Assembly: GCA_001918155.1 (NCBI GenBank)
Contig: MNFJ01000124.1
Coordinates: 1-44,598 of the forward strand
Length of the DNA: 44,598 bases
Reading direction: 5' to 3'
Origin: Deltaproteobacteria bacterium 13_1_40CM_4_68_19
Lineage (GTDB): Bacteria; Myxococcota; Myxococcia; Myxococcales; 40CM-4-68-19
Below the pieces are notes generated by a model, which saw only the letters and a list, made by a program, of their open reading frames with translations, was not told the DNA's origin and made no database searches. This document shows, piece by piece, positions 30,636 through 40,518 of this stretch. The position numbers and the translations under genes were made by a program. Position 1 is the stretch's first letter, and each line of letters starts with the position of its first letter.

Positions 30636-33620
30636 ATGTCCGACGAGAGGAAGCTGAGCCGGCGCGGGTTTGTCAAGGGAACGGGACTCGCCGCCTCGGC
30701 GGCGGTGCTGCTGGAAGGGGCGGAAGGAAAGCAGCCGCGCGGGCGCGCGAAGAAGCTCGGACCCGGCGCCGTGGAGATCTCCCTGAAGGTGAACGGCGTG
30801 GATCGCCGCGTGTCGGTGGAGCCGCGCGCGACGCTCGCCTCGGTGTTGCGGGACCAGTTTCACCTGACCGGAACCAAGATCGGCTGCGATCGCGGCGCGT
30901 GCGGGGCCTGCACCGTGATGGTTGGAGAGTCGGCGGTGGCCTCCTGCCTGATGTTCGCGCTGGACGCGGTGGGAAGCCCGATCCTCACCATCGAGGGTCT
31001 GGCGAAGCGGGAGCAGCTGGCGCCGATCCAGGCTGCCTTCGTCGCGCACGATGCGCTGCAGTGCGGGTTCTGCACGCCCGGCATGGTGATGTCGTGTCAC
31101 GCTTTGCTGCAGCGCAGCCCGCATCCCAGCGAGGACGACGTGCGCAAGGCGGTGGCCGGGAACACCTGCCGATGCGGGACGTACCCCAAGGTGTTCGAGG
31201 CGGCGCTTGCCGCCGTCGCCACCGCGCCGGCCAAAGCGGGACCTGCGCAAGGCGATCTTCCCGCTGCGTTGGCGGCTTCCGGCGCAACAGCCTACGGCAA
31301 CACCTCGCCCGTCCAAGGGGGTACGGCCGAGACGGACGCCGCCAAGGCGCACGACAAGGGCGAGGGCGAGGCCTCCCGCATGTTCCAGGTCGGTCTGCCG
31401 GGGGCGCTGACGACGAAGGAGCGCAAGGTGCCGGCGTCCGAGCCACAGCCCTGGGACGGCCGGGCGCAGCTTCGCGTGATGGGACAGCGGGTGCCGCGCA
31501 TCGACGGGCCGGAGAAGGTGACCGGGCGCGCGCGGTACTGCTTCGACGTCCAGCTCCCCGGGATGCTGCACGCCGCGGTGGTGCGCAGCCCCCACGCGCA
31601 CGCGCGGATCGAACGCGTCGACGTGAGCGACGCCGAGAAGATGCCGGGCGTGCACGCGACGTACGTGGTCGAGCGTCTGCTCGGGCCAGCCGAGCTGAAG
31701 GTCAAGCCGGCAAATCCGGGGCCGTATCCCCGGATCCGATACGAAGGCGCTCCGGTCGCTGCCGTGGCAGCGGCCACGGCGGCGCAGGCGGAGGATGCTG
31801 CCCGCGCGATCCGAGTCGAGTACGAGGTGCTGCCGCACGTCGCCGACATCGACGATGCCCGCAAGGAGGGCGCGCCGGTCGTATTCGAGGGAGGGGTCGA
31901 GCAGAAGGGGACCGCGGGTGGCGGCGGGGCCGCGAAGGACGTACCGCAACGCGGGAACGTCCGCGGTCCGGTGGTGGGCGGAAATGACGCCGATGTGGAG
32001 AAGGCGCTCGCCGGCAGCGACGTCCGGATCGAGCAGGAATACCGGACTGAGGTGCAGACGCATTCGGCGATCGAGACCCATGGTGTCGTGGCCGACTGGC
32101 GCGACGACGGGGTGACCCTGTACGCGAGCACGCAAGGGATCCACAGCGTGCAGGACGAGATTGCGGCGTTGTTCAAGCTGCCGAAGAGCAAGGTGCGCGT
32201 GATCTGCGAGTTCACCGGAGGCGGCTTCGGCGCCAAGTTCGGCGCTGGCAACCACGGGGTGATCGCCTTGCACCTCTCGCGCAAGGCGAAGCGCCCGGTG
32301 CGCCTCTTCCTCGATCGCCGCGCCGAGCACCTGGCGGTCGGGAACCGGCCGAGCTCCATCCAGCGGCTGCGCCTCGGCGCCTCGACAGACGGCACGCTGC
32401 AGGCGATCGAGCTGAAGGCCTACGGGAGCGCCGGTTGCGCGGCAGGCGCGGGCTGCGCGGGTCCGGCCAAGAACCTCTATCCGGCGAAAGCCGTGCGCAC
32501 GGAGGAGAACGACGTCTTCCTGCACACGGGACCGGCGGCTGCCTTCCGCGCTCCCGGGCACCCGCAAGGGGCTTTCGCGCTGGAACAGGCGATCGACGAG
32601 CTGGCGGAGGCGCTGGGGATGGATCCGCTCGCGCTGCGCGATCGCAACGACGCCCATCCCGCCCGCCGCGAGGAGCGCCGGGTGGGCCGCGAGCGGTTCG
32701 GCTGGGACGAGCTGCGCAAGCGGCGCGACAAGGGCAGCCTCCGCCGAGGCATCGGCTTCGCGCAGGGGCTCTGGTACAACTTCGACGGCCCGCCAGCGAA
32801 CGCCGAGGTGCTGATCCACGACGACGGCAGCGTCGAGTGCCGCAGCGGCGTCGCCGACATCGGGGGCGGGATCCGGACCGCTTGCGCGCAGGTGGTCGCG
32901 GAGGTGCTCGGCGTCCAGCCGCAGGACGTGATCGTGCACATCGGAGACACGGCGCTGCCGGAAGGGCCGCCTTCCGGCGGCAGCATGACCACCCAGATGC
33001 TGACGCCGGCCGTGCGGCTGGCGGCGGAGCGCGCGAAAGCGGAGCTCTTCTCCGGCGGGGAGCGGGGCGACGTGCGCGCGGCCGCGAAGAGGATGGGGCG
33101 GACGGTGCGCGGGTTCGCCTCGCGCGTGCGCGACTACGCCGGCTGGCAGGACGGAGATCGGTACACTGCGACCATCGGGGGCGCCCAGTTCGTGGAGGTC
33201 GAGGCGGACATGGAGACTGGCATCGTGCGCGTGGTGCGCGCGCTGGCCGTCCATGACTGCGGCCGGCCGGTGAACCGGCTCGGGATCGAGTCGCAGATCA
33301 ACGGCGGCATCATCCAGGGCGTCTCGTACGCTCTGCACGAGCGCCGGCTGATCGACCGGGCCACCGGCAAGATGGTGAACGCCGACCTCGAGCAGTACCG
33401 CATCGCCGGCGCGAAGGATGTGCCGAGGATCGAGGCCATCGTGCTCGATCACTTCCGCGGCCGCAGCAGCACGGATGCGAGCGGGATCGGCGAACCCGCC
33501 ACCGTTCCCACCTGCGCGGCGATCGCGAACGCAGTGGCGCATGCCACCGGAGCGCGGGTGCGCAGCCTGCCGATCACGCCCGCGCGCGTCCTCGAGGCGC
33601 TCAAGGGGATGCGGTCATGA
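30636..33620 (+). CDS. Tat-exported molybdenum hydroxylase, fused [2Fe-2S] and Mo-cofactor subunits
   Basis: Protein of 994 residues; GGAGG lies 7 nt before the ATG at 30636. A twin-arginine signal (SRRGFVKGTGLAASAAVLL) points to periplasmic export. Residues about 46-195 are the two [2Fe-2S] domains with C84, C89, C92, C104 and C143, C146, C178, C180. After a linker of about 65 residues comes the xanthine dehydrogenase-family catalytic subunit from about 265, with TGGGFGAKFG, AFRAPGHPQGAFALEQA, PPSGGSMTTQM and GIGEPATVPT, where E953 is the expected base. The organisation is that of periplasmic aldehyde oxidoreductase PaoABC with PaoA and PaoC fused; substrate is unknown. It is ATGA-coupled to the FAD subunit. 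Confidence 0.9.
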   Translation: MSDERKLSRRGFVKGTGLAASAAVLLEGAEGKQPRGRAKKLGPGAVEISLKVNGVDRRVSVEPRATLASVLRDQFHLTGTKIGCDRGACGACTVMVGESAVASCLMFALDAVGSPILTIEGLAKREQLAPIQAAFVAHDALQCGFCTPGMVMSCHALLQRSPHPSEDDVRKAVAGNTCRCGTYPKVFEAALAAVATAPAKAGPAQGDLPAALAASGATAYGNTSPVQGGTAETDAAKAHDKGEGEASRMFQVGLPGALTTKERKVPASEPQPWDGRAQLRVMGQRVPRIDGPEKVTGRARYCFDVQLPGMLHAAVVRSPHAHARIERVDVSDAEKMPGVHATYVVERLLGPAELKVKPANPGPYPRIRYEGAPVAAVAAATAAQAEDAARAIRVEYEVLPHVADIDDARKEGAPVVFEGGVEQKGTAGGGGAAKDVPQRGNVRGPVVGGNDADVEKALAGSDVRIEQEYRTEVQTHSAIETHGVVADWRDDGVTLYASTQGIHSVQDEIAALFKLPKSKVRVICEFTGGGFGAKFGAGNHGVIALHLSRKAKRPVRLFLDRRAEHLAVGNRPSSIQRLRLGASTDGTLQAIELKAYGSAGCAAGAGCAGPAKNLYPAKAVRTEENDVFLHTGPAAAFRAPGHPQGAFALEQAIDELAEALGMDPLALRDRNDAHPARREERRVGRERFGWDELRKRRDKGSLRRGIGFAQGLWYNFDGPPANAEVLIHDDGSVECRSGVADIGGGIRTACAQVVAEVLGVQPQDVIVHIGDTALPEGPPSGGSMTTQMLTPAVRLAAERAKAELFSGGERGDVRAAAKRMGRTVRGFASRVRDYAGWQDGDRYTATIGGAQFVEVEADMETGIVRVVRALAVHDCGRPVNRLGIESQINGGIIQGVSYALHERRLIDRATGKMVNADLEQYRIAGAKDVPRIEAIVLDHFRGRSSTDASGIGEPATVPTCAAIANAVAHATGARVRSLPITPARVLEALKGMRS

Positions 33621-34567
33621 AAGCGTTCACCTGGATCGAGCCGGAGGATCTCGCGGCCGCGATGTCCGCGGGGGCGCAAGAGGGTGCGCTGTTCAAGGCC
33701 GGCGGGGTGGACGTCGGAGATCGGCTCAAGGAGCACCTCGACGAGCCGGCGACGCTGGTCAACATCCGCCGTTTGCGCGAGCTCGACTTCGTCCGCTCCG
33801 AAGGTGGCATGCTCAAGCTGGGACCGCTGGTCACGCTCGCAACGCTCGCTTCCGACGCGCGGATCCGGGAGCAGGCGCGGGCGCTCGCGGACGCCGCCGC
33901 CGCGGCGGCGACTCCGCAGATCCGCAACGCCGCGACGCTGGGCGGCAACCTGGCCCAGCGGCCGCGCTGCTGGTACTTCCGCAGGGAGGACTTCCGCTGC
34001 CGCCGCAAGGGCGGGAGCGAATGCTTCGCGATCGACGGGCAGAACGAGATGCACGCAGTCTTCGACAATGATCTCTGCGCGATCGTGCACCCGAGCGCCA
34101 CCGGTACCGCCCTCACCGCGCTCGGAGCGTCGCTGCTGCTGAGAGGACCGTCGGGAGAGCGCGCCGTTCCCGTCGAGGATTTCTTCGTCCGTCCCCAGGT
34201 GGATGTCACCCGCGAGAACGTGCTTCGGCCCGGCGAGCTGATCGTGGAGGTCCGCGTTCCCGCCGGGCGCAGATCGGGCTACGTGAAGCTGATGGAGAAA
34301 CAGTCGTTCGACTGGCCGCTGGCGGAGGCCGCCGTCGCGCTCGGCGATGATCCGCGCGTGGTGCTCGGCGCCGCCGCCCCCATTCCCTGGCGCGCCAGGG
34401 CGGCGGAGGCGCTGCTGCGCGGCAAGCGCGTAGACGATGCGCTCGCGGCGCAGGCAGCGGAGGCCGCCCTGCAGGGCGTCAAGCCGCTCCAGCACAACGG
34501 GTACAAAGTGCCAATCCTAAAAACCGCGGTCCGGCGGGCACTGCTCGCGGCGGGAGGTGCCGCGTGA
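33617..34567 (+). CDS. FAD-binding subunit of molybdenum hydroxylase with extra [4Fe-4S] site (PaoB-like)
   Basis: Protein of 316 residues with the CO-dehydrogenase medium-subunit fold: FAD-contact motifs at KAGGVDVGDRL and IRNAATLGGNLAQ, and LRPGELIVEVRVP further on. An insertion after the FAD motif supplies four Cys (C118, C128, C136, C154; for example PRCWYFR and GGSECFAID), matching the [4Fe-4S] loop known from PaoB and 4-hydroxybenzoyl-CoA reductase. It passes electrons between FeS centres and acceptor. There is no own signal peptide, so it probably crosses the membrane with the Tat-tagged partner. ATGA overlaps join it to the catalytic gene, and GTGA joins it to the next gene. Confidence 0.9.
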   Translation: MKAFTWIEPEDLAAAMSAGAQEGALFKAGGVDVGDRLKEHLDEPATLVNIRRLRELDFVRSEGGMLKLGPLVTLATLASDARIREQARALADAAAAAATPQIRNAATLGGNLAQRPRCWYFRREDFRCRRKGGSECFAIDGQNEMHAVFDNDLCAIVHPSATGTALTALGASLLLRGPSGERAVPVEDFFVRPQVDVTRENVLRPGELIVEVRVPAGRRSGYVKLMEKQSFDWPLAEAAVALGDDPRVVLGAAAPIPWRARAAEALLRGKRVDDALAAQAAEAALQGVKPLQHNGYKVPILKTAVRRALLAAGGAA

Positions 34568-34788
34568 ACGAGCACGAGCAGCTCTGCACTTACCTGCGCG
34601 CGAAGATCAGCGGCGCATCGCACAACGATCGGCGGGCGCTCTACGCCCTGCGCAACGAAGCGACCACGGTGTACTGGTGCCTGCTGACGATGTCGCCCGC
34701 CGGACCGGATGACGGCCTCGTGCACGCGAGCCGCTGCGGAGGCGGCCGCGCCTGCTGCGTACCCGCCCAGGATCCGGACGTCGCCTGA
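34564..34788 (+). CDS. Small Cys-containing protein coupled to the molybdenum hydroxylase
   Basis: Protein of 74 residues starting at a GTG that overlaps the FAD-subunit stop (GTGA). It is not recognised. The N-terminal half is helical and polar (EHEQLCTYLRAKISGAS), a central YWCLLTM follows, and the C-terminal third holds a CGGGRACC cluster. Five Cys in 74 residues could bind a metal or FeS cluster. Strict coupling suggests a function with the hydroxylase, for example as assembly factor or electron-transfer piece (inference). A chance reading frame is the alternative, but the stop is followed after only 3 nt by the next gene. Confidence 0.6.
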   Translation: MNEHEQLCTYLRAKISGASHNDRRALYALRNEATTVYWCLLTMSPAGPDDGLVHASRCGGGRACCVPAQDPDVA

Positions 34789-34791
34789 AGA

Positions 34792-35640
34792 GTGGACGCC
34801 GTGCAGCTCGAAGGAGTCGAGCACTTCGACGTGAAAGCGGGGGACGTGCGGCTGCATTGCGCCGCCATCGGTCCGCGGGACGGCCCCCTGGTGCTCCTGA
34901 TGCACGGTTTTCCCGAGTGCTGGCTCTCCTGGCGGTATCAGTTGCCGGCGCTCGCGGCCGCCGGCTTTCGCGCCGTCGCTCCCGACCTGCGCGGGTATGG
35001 CGGCTCCGACAAGCCGAGCGGTGTAGCCGCCTACCGCATCGAGCTCCTCGTACGCGATGCGTCGGAGCTGATCGCCGCGCTCGGACGCGATCGCGCCGAT
35101 GTAGTGGGACACGACTGGGGCGCGCACATCGCATGGCACCTCGCCATGTGGCATCCGCAGCGCGTGCGCAGGCTCGCGATCCTGAACGTGCCGCACCCAG
35201 CGCGGATGTGGCGCGGCCTGCGGACCCTGCGCCAATTGCGCAAGAGCTGGTACATGTTCTTCTTCCAGCTTCCGCTCCTGCCGGAGTGGCTCATGTCGCC
35301 GCGGCGATTGCGCAGAGCCCTCCGGTACACGCCGGCCCGCAGGGGCGCGTACGACGAGGCGGTCATCGAGGCCATCGTCGCTGCCGTGGGCGATCGCACC
35401 GCGCCGATCAACTACTATCGCGCGGCCGCGCGGTACCGGAGCCCGCCCTGGAAGCCCGTCGCGGCGGAGACGTTGGTGATCTGGGGGGAACGCGACCCGT
35501 GGCTCGGCGCCGAGCTGGCGGAACCGGATCCGCGCCGGGTACCGCGCGTGCGGGTGGAGCGGATCGCCGAAGCGTCTCACTGGGTACACGCGGACGCTCC
35601 CGGCCGCGTCAACGAGCTGCTGATTTCGTTTCTCGGATGA
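34792..35640 (+). CDS. Alpha/beta hydrolase, epoxide hydrolase-like
   Basis: Protein of 282 residues from a GTG at 34792 (a GTG at 34801 is possible). The epoxide hydrolase/haloalkane dehalogenase pattern is clear: oxyanion-hole motif HGFPECWLSWR, DLRGYGGSDKP, nucleophile Asp108 in GHDWGAHIAWH, and the catalytic His263 in ASHWVHADAPG. A cap domain lies between (about 140-225, with SWYMFFFQLPLLPEWL). The Asp nucleophile excludes a classical Ser esterase. It may act on an epoxide or halide related to the aldehyde-oxidising system encoded upstream (inference). It overlaps the next gene by 4 nt (ATGA). Confidence 0.9.
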   Translation: MDAVQLEGVEHFDVKAGDVRLHCAAIGPRDGPLVLLMHGFPECWLSWRYQLPALAAAGFRAVAPDLRGYGGSDKPSGVAAYRIELLVRDASELIAALGRDRADVVGHDWGAHIAWHLAMWHPQRVRRLAILNVPHPARMWRGLRTLRQLRKSWYMFFFQLPLLPEWLMSPRRLRRALRYTPARRGAYDEAVIEAIVAAVGDRTAPINYYRAAARYRSPPWKPVAAETLVIWGERDPWLGAELAEPDPRRVPRVRVERIAEASHWVHADAPGRVNELLISFLG

Positions 35641-35816
35641 GCGCCGAAGGCGCCTGGCAGTTGCAGAACATCCGCGAAGTACGTTCTAAACGAGTCGTGC
35701 GGGGGATCCTGAAGCGCGTGGTCAGCGAGCCGGGAGCGGATACCGCCGAAAGCTTCGCGCGGCGCGTCCGCCTCCTTGCCGCGACCTACGCCCACAACCC
35801 CTGGGTGCCGGGATGA
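35637..35816 (+). CDS. Small basic hypothetical protein
   Basis: Protein of 59 residues starting in the ATGA overlap with the hydrolase stop and ending in an ATGA overlap with the next gene. It is basic and probably helical (IREVRSKRVVRGILKRVV, then ESFARRVRLLAATYA). No family is recognised. The two 4-nt overlaps and the matching strand are the reason for calling it real. Function unknown. Confidence 0.55.
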   Translation: MSAEGAWQLQNIREVRSKRVVRGILKRVVSEPGADTAESFARRVRLLAATYAHNPWVPG

Positions 35817-36136
35817 GGCGGGCGCTCCTCGTGCTGCTGGCCGTGGTCCTCTTGTCGGGCTTCGCATTCGTGCGGGGTTGCTCCGGACCGCGGCCTCAGC
35901 TCGTCTCGGCGCGCATGCGCGGCCCGGTCGCGGAAGCGATCGTCCGGAACGCCAGCTTCGGCGAGGGTCAGATCGAGGTGGATTTCCGCCTGCGTCCCCG
36001 GGCGGGCGGCGCCCCGTTCCTGCACAGCGAGAGGGCGACGCTTCGTCCCCACGAGACCGCGCGCATCGAGGTCCGGATCGACGGCGCCCGCGGAGACGAG
36101 CAACTGGACGTCGAAGTGGACTACCCCCCGCGTTGA
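35813..36136 (+). CDS. Small exported or membrane-anchored hypothetical protein
   Basis: Protein of 107 residues. The N-terminus is a clear signal or anchor (MRRALLVLLAVVLLSGFAF) followed by VRGCSG, which might be a poor lipobox. The rest is a beta-rich domain (VSARMRGPVAEAIV, IEVDFRLRPR, RIEVRIDG) resembling a small Ig-like or FxLYD-type fold. It is ATGA-coupled to the upstream 59-residue gene and lies 20 nt before ligD. Not recognised. Confidence 0.65.
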   Translation: MRRALLVLLAVVLLSGFAFVRGCSGPRPQLVSARMRGPVAEAIVRNASFGEGQIEVDFRLRPRAGGAPFLHSERATLRPHETARIEVRIDGARGDEQLDVEVDYPPR

Positions 36137-36156
36137 CCCATGCCGACCGTACGCAC

Positions 36157-38673
36157 ATGGCGCGTGCACGCAAGTCGTCCGGCAAGCGCACGGCCGCACG
36201 GCCGCGAGGGACGGCCTTGACGCGGCGCCTGCCGGAGTACGAGGCGAAGCGCGACTTCGCGGTCACCCCGGAACCCGCCCCCGGCAAGGCCGCGCCGCAC
36301 CCCAAGCCGACGTTCGTCGTGCACAAGCACGACGCGACCCGGCTCCACTACGACGTGCGCCTGGAGATCGACGGCGCGCTCGCCTCGTGGTCGGTGCCCA
36401 AAGGACCGAGCTACGATCCGGCGGTCAAGCGGCTCGCCATCCAGACCGAGGATCATCCGCTGGAGTACGGCAGCTTCGAAGGGCGTATTCCGGACGGCGA
36501 ATACGGCGCTGGCGACTCGCTGATCTGGGACGCCGGCACCTGTGACTCGGTTCCACCGGGTCAGCTCTCGCAGCAGCGCAAGAAGGGCCACATCGTGGTC
36601 GAGTTCCACGGCAAGAAGCTGCGCGGGCAGTGGCACCTGGTGCGCACGGACGGCGGGGCGCCCGGCAAGGCACAATGGCTGATGTTCAAGGCCAAGGACG
36701 GAGCGGAGGACCCGTCGTACGACGTGATCGCGGAGCGCCCGGAATCGGTGGTCAGCGGGCGCGTGATCACGCGCGGTCCGGAGAGGAGCGGCAAGCTGCG
36801 GGCGCCCCGCGCCGCACCCGAGGCGATCCTGCCCGCCTACCTGCCTCCGATGCTGGCGACGCTCGTCGACGCCGTGCCCGCGGGGGAATGGCACGCCGAG
36901 GTGAAGTACGACGGCTACCGCGCGCTCTGCGCGCTGTCGAACGGCCGGGTGGCGATGTGGACGCGCAACGCCCTGGATCTCGCGGGAAGGTTCCCCCGCA
37001 TCGCGCAGGCGCTCGCGCGCATCGTGGTCGGCGATGCCGTGATCGATGGCGAGGTCTGCGTGCTCGATCCCCAAGGCGTGCCGCGTTTCGAGCTGATCCA
37101 GCAGGGCCGGACCGAGGAAGCAGTGCTCTTTGCCTTCGACCTGCTGCGGCTCGACGGCGAGGACCTGCGGGCGCACCCCCTGGAGGAGCGCCTCGATCTG
37201 CTGCGCAGCGTGCTCTCCAATGCGCCGCCGCAAGTCCAGCTCGCCGAGGAAGTGCGCGGCGACGTGGCGTCCGCGCTGGAGAAGGTGCGCGAGCGCGGGT
37301 TGGAAGGCCTGATCCTGAAGGCGCGCGGATCGGTGTACGAGAAGGGGCGCTCGCGCGAGTGGCTGAAGCTCAAAGCACAGGCGACGCAGGAGCTGGCGAT
37401 CGTCGGGTGGACTCCGGGGAAGGGGAACGCCAGAGGTTCGCTCGGTGCGCTGCTGCTCGCGGTGGCGGACGGGAAGGGCGGCTACGAGTTCGCGGGGAAG
37501 GTGGGGACCGGCTTCTCCTCCAAGCAGCGCGCCGAACTGCAGAAGCAGCTGGCGCAGGACGAGCGGCCAGACCCGCCGGCGCGCGGCGCTCCGAGGTTGC
37601 GCGATGCCCACTGGGTCGAGCCGCGCCTGGTCGCGCAGGTGCGCTTCACCGAGTGGACTTCGGACGGGAAGCTGCGCCATCCGGCGTTCCAAGGGATCCG
37701 CGCGGACAAGAAGCCGGAGGAATGCTTGCGGGAGAAGCCTGCGCCGGTGCCGCCGGCGCCAGCCGCGAAGGGTCGCGCCCGCAAGCCGGAGCCGGTCCCG
37801 GCACCCGATCAGCCGCAGAAGCTGACCAATCCGGATCGGCTCCTCTACCCGAAGGACGGGATCACCAAGGCGGACGTCGCTGCGTACTACGACGCCGTCG
37901 CGCCGGCGCTCCTGAACGGACTCAAGGACAGGCCGCTGACCCTGGTCCACTGGAACCAGGGCATCGAGAAGCCGAGCTGGTTCCAGCAGGACGTGGGCGC
38001 GATGGCGGAAGACTGGATGCGGATCGTGGAGACGCCGGCGCGCACGAAGAAGGGAAGCGTGCGGCACTTGATCGCGGACAGCCCCCGCGCGCTGCGGTGG
38101 CTGGCGCAGAACTCCGTCCTGGAGATCCACGCCTGGCACTCGCGCGCGCCGAACCTGACCCAGCCGGACTGGGTGGTGTTCGATCTCGATCCCGCCGAGG
38201 GCGAGACCATCGAGCAAGCCCTCGAGGTCGCCGCGGTGCTCCACGGGATGTTCGAGCGGCTCGGGCTCCCCAGCATCCCCAAGACCACGGGCAAGCGCGG
38301 GCTGCACATCCTCGTGCCGCTGGCGAAGGGGCACACGTACGAGGACGCGGAGTCGTTCGCGCTGCAGGTCGGCGAGACCGTGGCGAAGCAGCTGAAGAAC
38401 GTAACGCTGGAGCGCTCGCTGGCGAAGCGCCGCGGGCGCCTCTACTTCGACTGCATGCAGAACGCGTACGGAAAGACGGTGATCGCGCCGTATTCGCTGC
38501 GCGGGGTTGACGGCGCCCCTGTCTCCACGCCTTTGCGCTGGAGCGAGGTGGAGCCCGGGCTCGATCCGCGGCAGTTGAATTTGCAGACGATGCCGCAGCG
38601 GCTGCGCGAGTTGGGCGATCTGTTCGCTCCAGCGCTGACGCAAGGGGTGCGCCTGCCGCGCTACAAGCGGTGA
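36157..38673 (+). CDS. ligD: Multifunctional non-homologous end-joining DNA ligase LigD
   Basis: Protein of 838 residues with the domain order of Pseudomonas LigD. A basic N-terminal tail precedes the 3'-phosphoesterase domain (about 45-190, FVVHKHDATRLHYDVRLEID). The ATP-dependent ligase follows (about 220-510), with nucleotidyl Lys250 in EVKYDGYRA and LEGLILKARGSVYEKGRS. After a Pro/Ala/Lys linker comes the archaeo-eukaryotic primase-like polymerase domain (about 555-835), with metal-binding FDLDPAEG (D676, D678) and TGKRGLHILVPL. It repairs double-strand breaks together with Ku. No Ku gene is in the window. It follows small genes of the hydroxylase operon by 20 nt. Confidence 0.96.
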   Translation: MARARKSSGKRTAARPRGTALTRRLPEYEAKRDFAVTPEPAPGKAAPHPKPTFVVHKHDATRLHYDVRLEIDGALASWSVPKGPSYDPAVKRLAIQTEDHPLEYGSFEGRIPDGEYGAGDSLIWDAGTCDSVPPGQLSQQRKKGHIVVEFHGKKLRGQWHLVRTDGGAPGKAQWLMFKAKDGAEDPSYDVIAERPESVVSGRVITRGPERSGKLRAPRAAPEAILPAYLPPMLATLVDAVPAGEWHAEVKYDGYRALCALSNGRVAMWTRNALDLAGRFPRIAQALARIVVGDAVIDGEVCVLDPQGVPRFELIQQGRTEEAVLFAFDLLRLDGEDLRAHPLEERLDLLRSVLSNAPPQVQLAEEVRGDVASALEKVRERGLEGLILKARGSVYEKGRSREWLKLKAQATQELAIVGWTPGKGNARGSLGALLLAVADGKGGYEFAGKVGTGFSSKQRAELQKQLAQDERPDPPARGAPRLRDAHWVEPRLVAQVRFTEWTSDGKLRHPAFQGIRADKKPEECLREKPAPVPPAPAAKGRARKPEPVPAPDQPQKLTNPDRLLYPKDGITKADVAAYYDAVAPALLNGLKDRPLTLVHWNQGIEKPSWFQQDVGAMAEDWMRIVETPARTKKGSVRHLIADSPRALRWLAQNSVLEIHAWHSRAPNLTQPDWVVFDLDPAEGETIEQALEVAAVLHGMFERLGLPSIPKTTGKRGLHILVPLAKGHTYEDAESFALQVGETVAKQLKNVTLERSLAKRRGRLYFDCMQNAYGKTVIAPYSLRGVDGAPVSTPLRWSEVEPGLDPRQLNLQTMPQRLRELGDLFAPALTQGVRLPRYKR

Positions 38674-38685
38674 TAGTGTCGGCGG

Positions 38686-39066
38686 GTGCGGCTCCTCGCG
38701 CTAGCCCTGCTCCTGCTCGGCTGCGAAAAACCGTGTGCGTTGCTTTGCTCCAGCGATGGGGACTGCGGGCCCGGCGCGTACTGCTTGAACCAGTCCGCCT
38801 GCCTGCTCGATTGTCTGCGCTGCAACGGCGCGTGCGTGGAGAGCGTTACGAATTGCTCCGGGTGCGGCGTCGCCTGCCCCACCGGACAGAAGTGCTCGCG
38901 CGGGAGGTGCGCCGACGCCTGCGCGTCCGACCTGACCGATTGCGCCGGTTCCTGCTATGACTTGAAGACCGATCGGTATCACTGCGGCCGGTGCGATGCT
39001 CCGCCGTGCGCCCACGACGAGAACTGCGTCCAGGGCGTGTGCACCAAAGTCGATGTCTGCGGTTGA
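38686..39066 (+). CDS. Cys-rich lipoprotein
   Basis: Protein of 126 residues from a GTG at 38686. The signal peptide ends in a lipobox (ALLLLGC), so it should be lipidated. The mature part contains 23 Cys, close to one in five, in small spaced motifs (CSSDGDCGPGAYCLNQ, CSGCGVACPTGQKC, CGRCDAPPC) reminiscent of EGF-like or metallothionein-like knots common in myxobacterial surface lipoproteins. Partner and function unknown. It lies 12 nt downstream of ligD and 17 nt upstream of the aminotransferase, suggesting one transcript. Confidence 0.82.
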   Translation: MRLLALALLLLGCEKPCALLCSSDGDCGPGAYCLNQSACLLDCLRCNGACVESVTNCSGCGVACPTGQKCSRGRCADACASDLTDCAGSCYDLKTDRYHCGRCDAPPCAHDENCVQGVCTKVDVCG

Positions 39067-39083
39067 CGTGTTACGCTCACGCT

Positions 39084-40355
<1,272 letters not shown>

Positions 40356-40400
40356 CGGCTCCTCGCCGCTGCGCCGGAGGCGAGCAGAGGCGGGAACCTT

Positions 40401-40434
40401 CCTGCCCGCCCGGACTGAAGAGCGGTCGGGCAGG
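40401..40434 (+). terminator. Candidate terminator after the aminotransferase
   Basis: Perfect 8-bp arms CCTGCCCG and CGGGCAGG around an 18-nt loop, in the 163-bp gap before the next small gene. There is no T-tract. The rest of the gap is GC-rich and shows nothing else definite. Confidence 0.35.
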
Positions 40435-40518
40435 CGCCCGCCGCCGGTCTACCCCCGTGCGGCCCCTGCACCTTTCGTTCAACGCCTTACATTTTCCTCA
40501 GGCGCTTGGAGGGAGGAC

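Noticed and set aside
29607-33542. A 1311-codon minus-strand frame
   Set aside because: Only the last 310 codons form the M28 peptidase; the remainder is antisense to the molybdenum hydroxylase.
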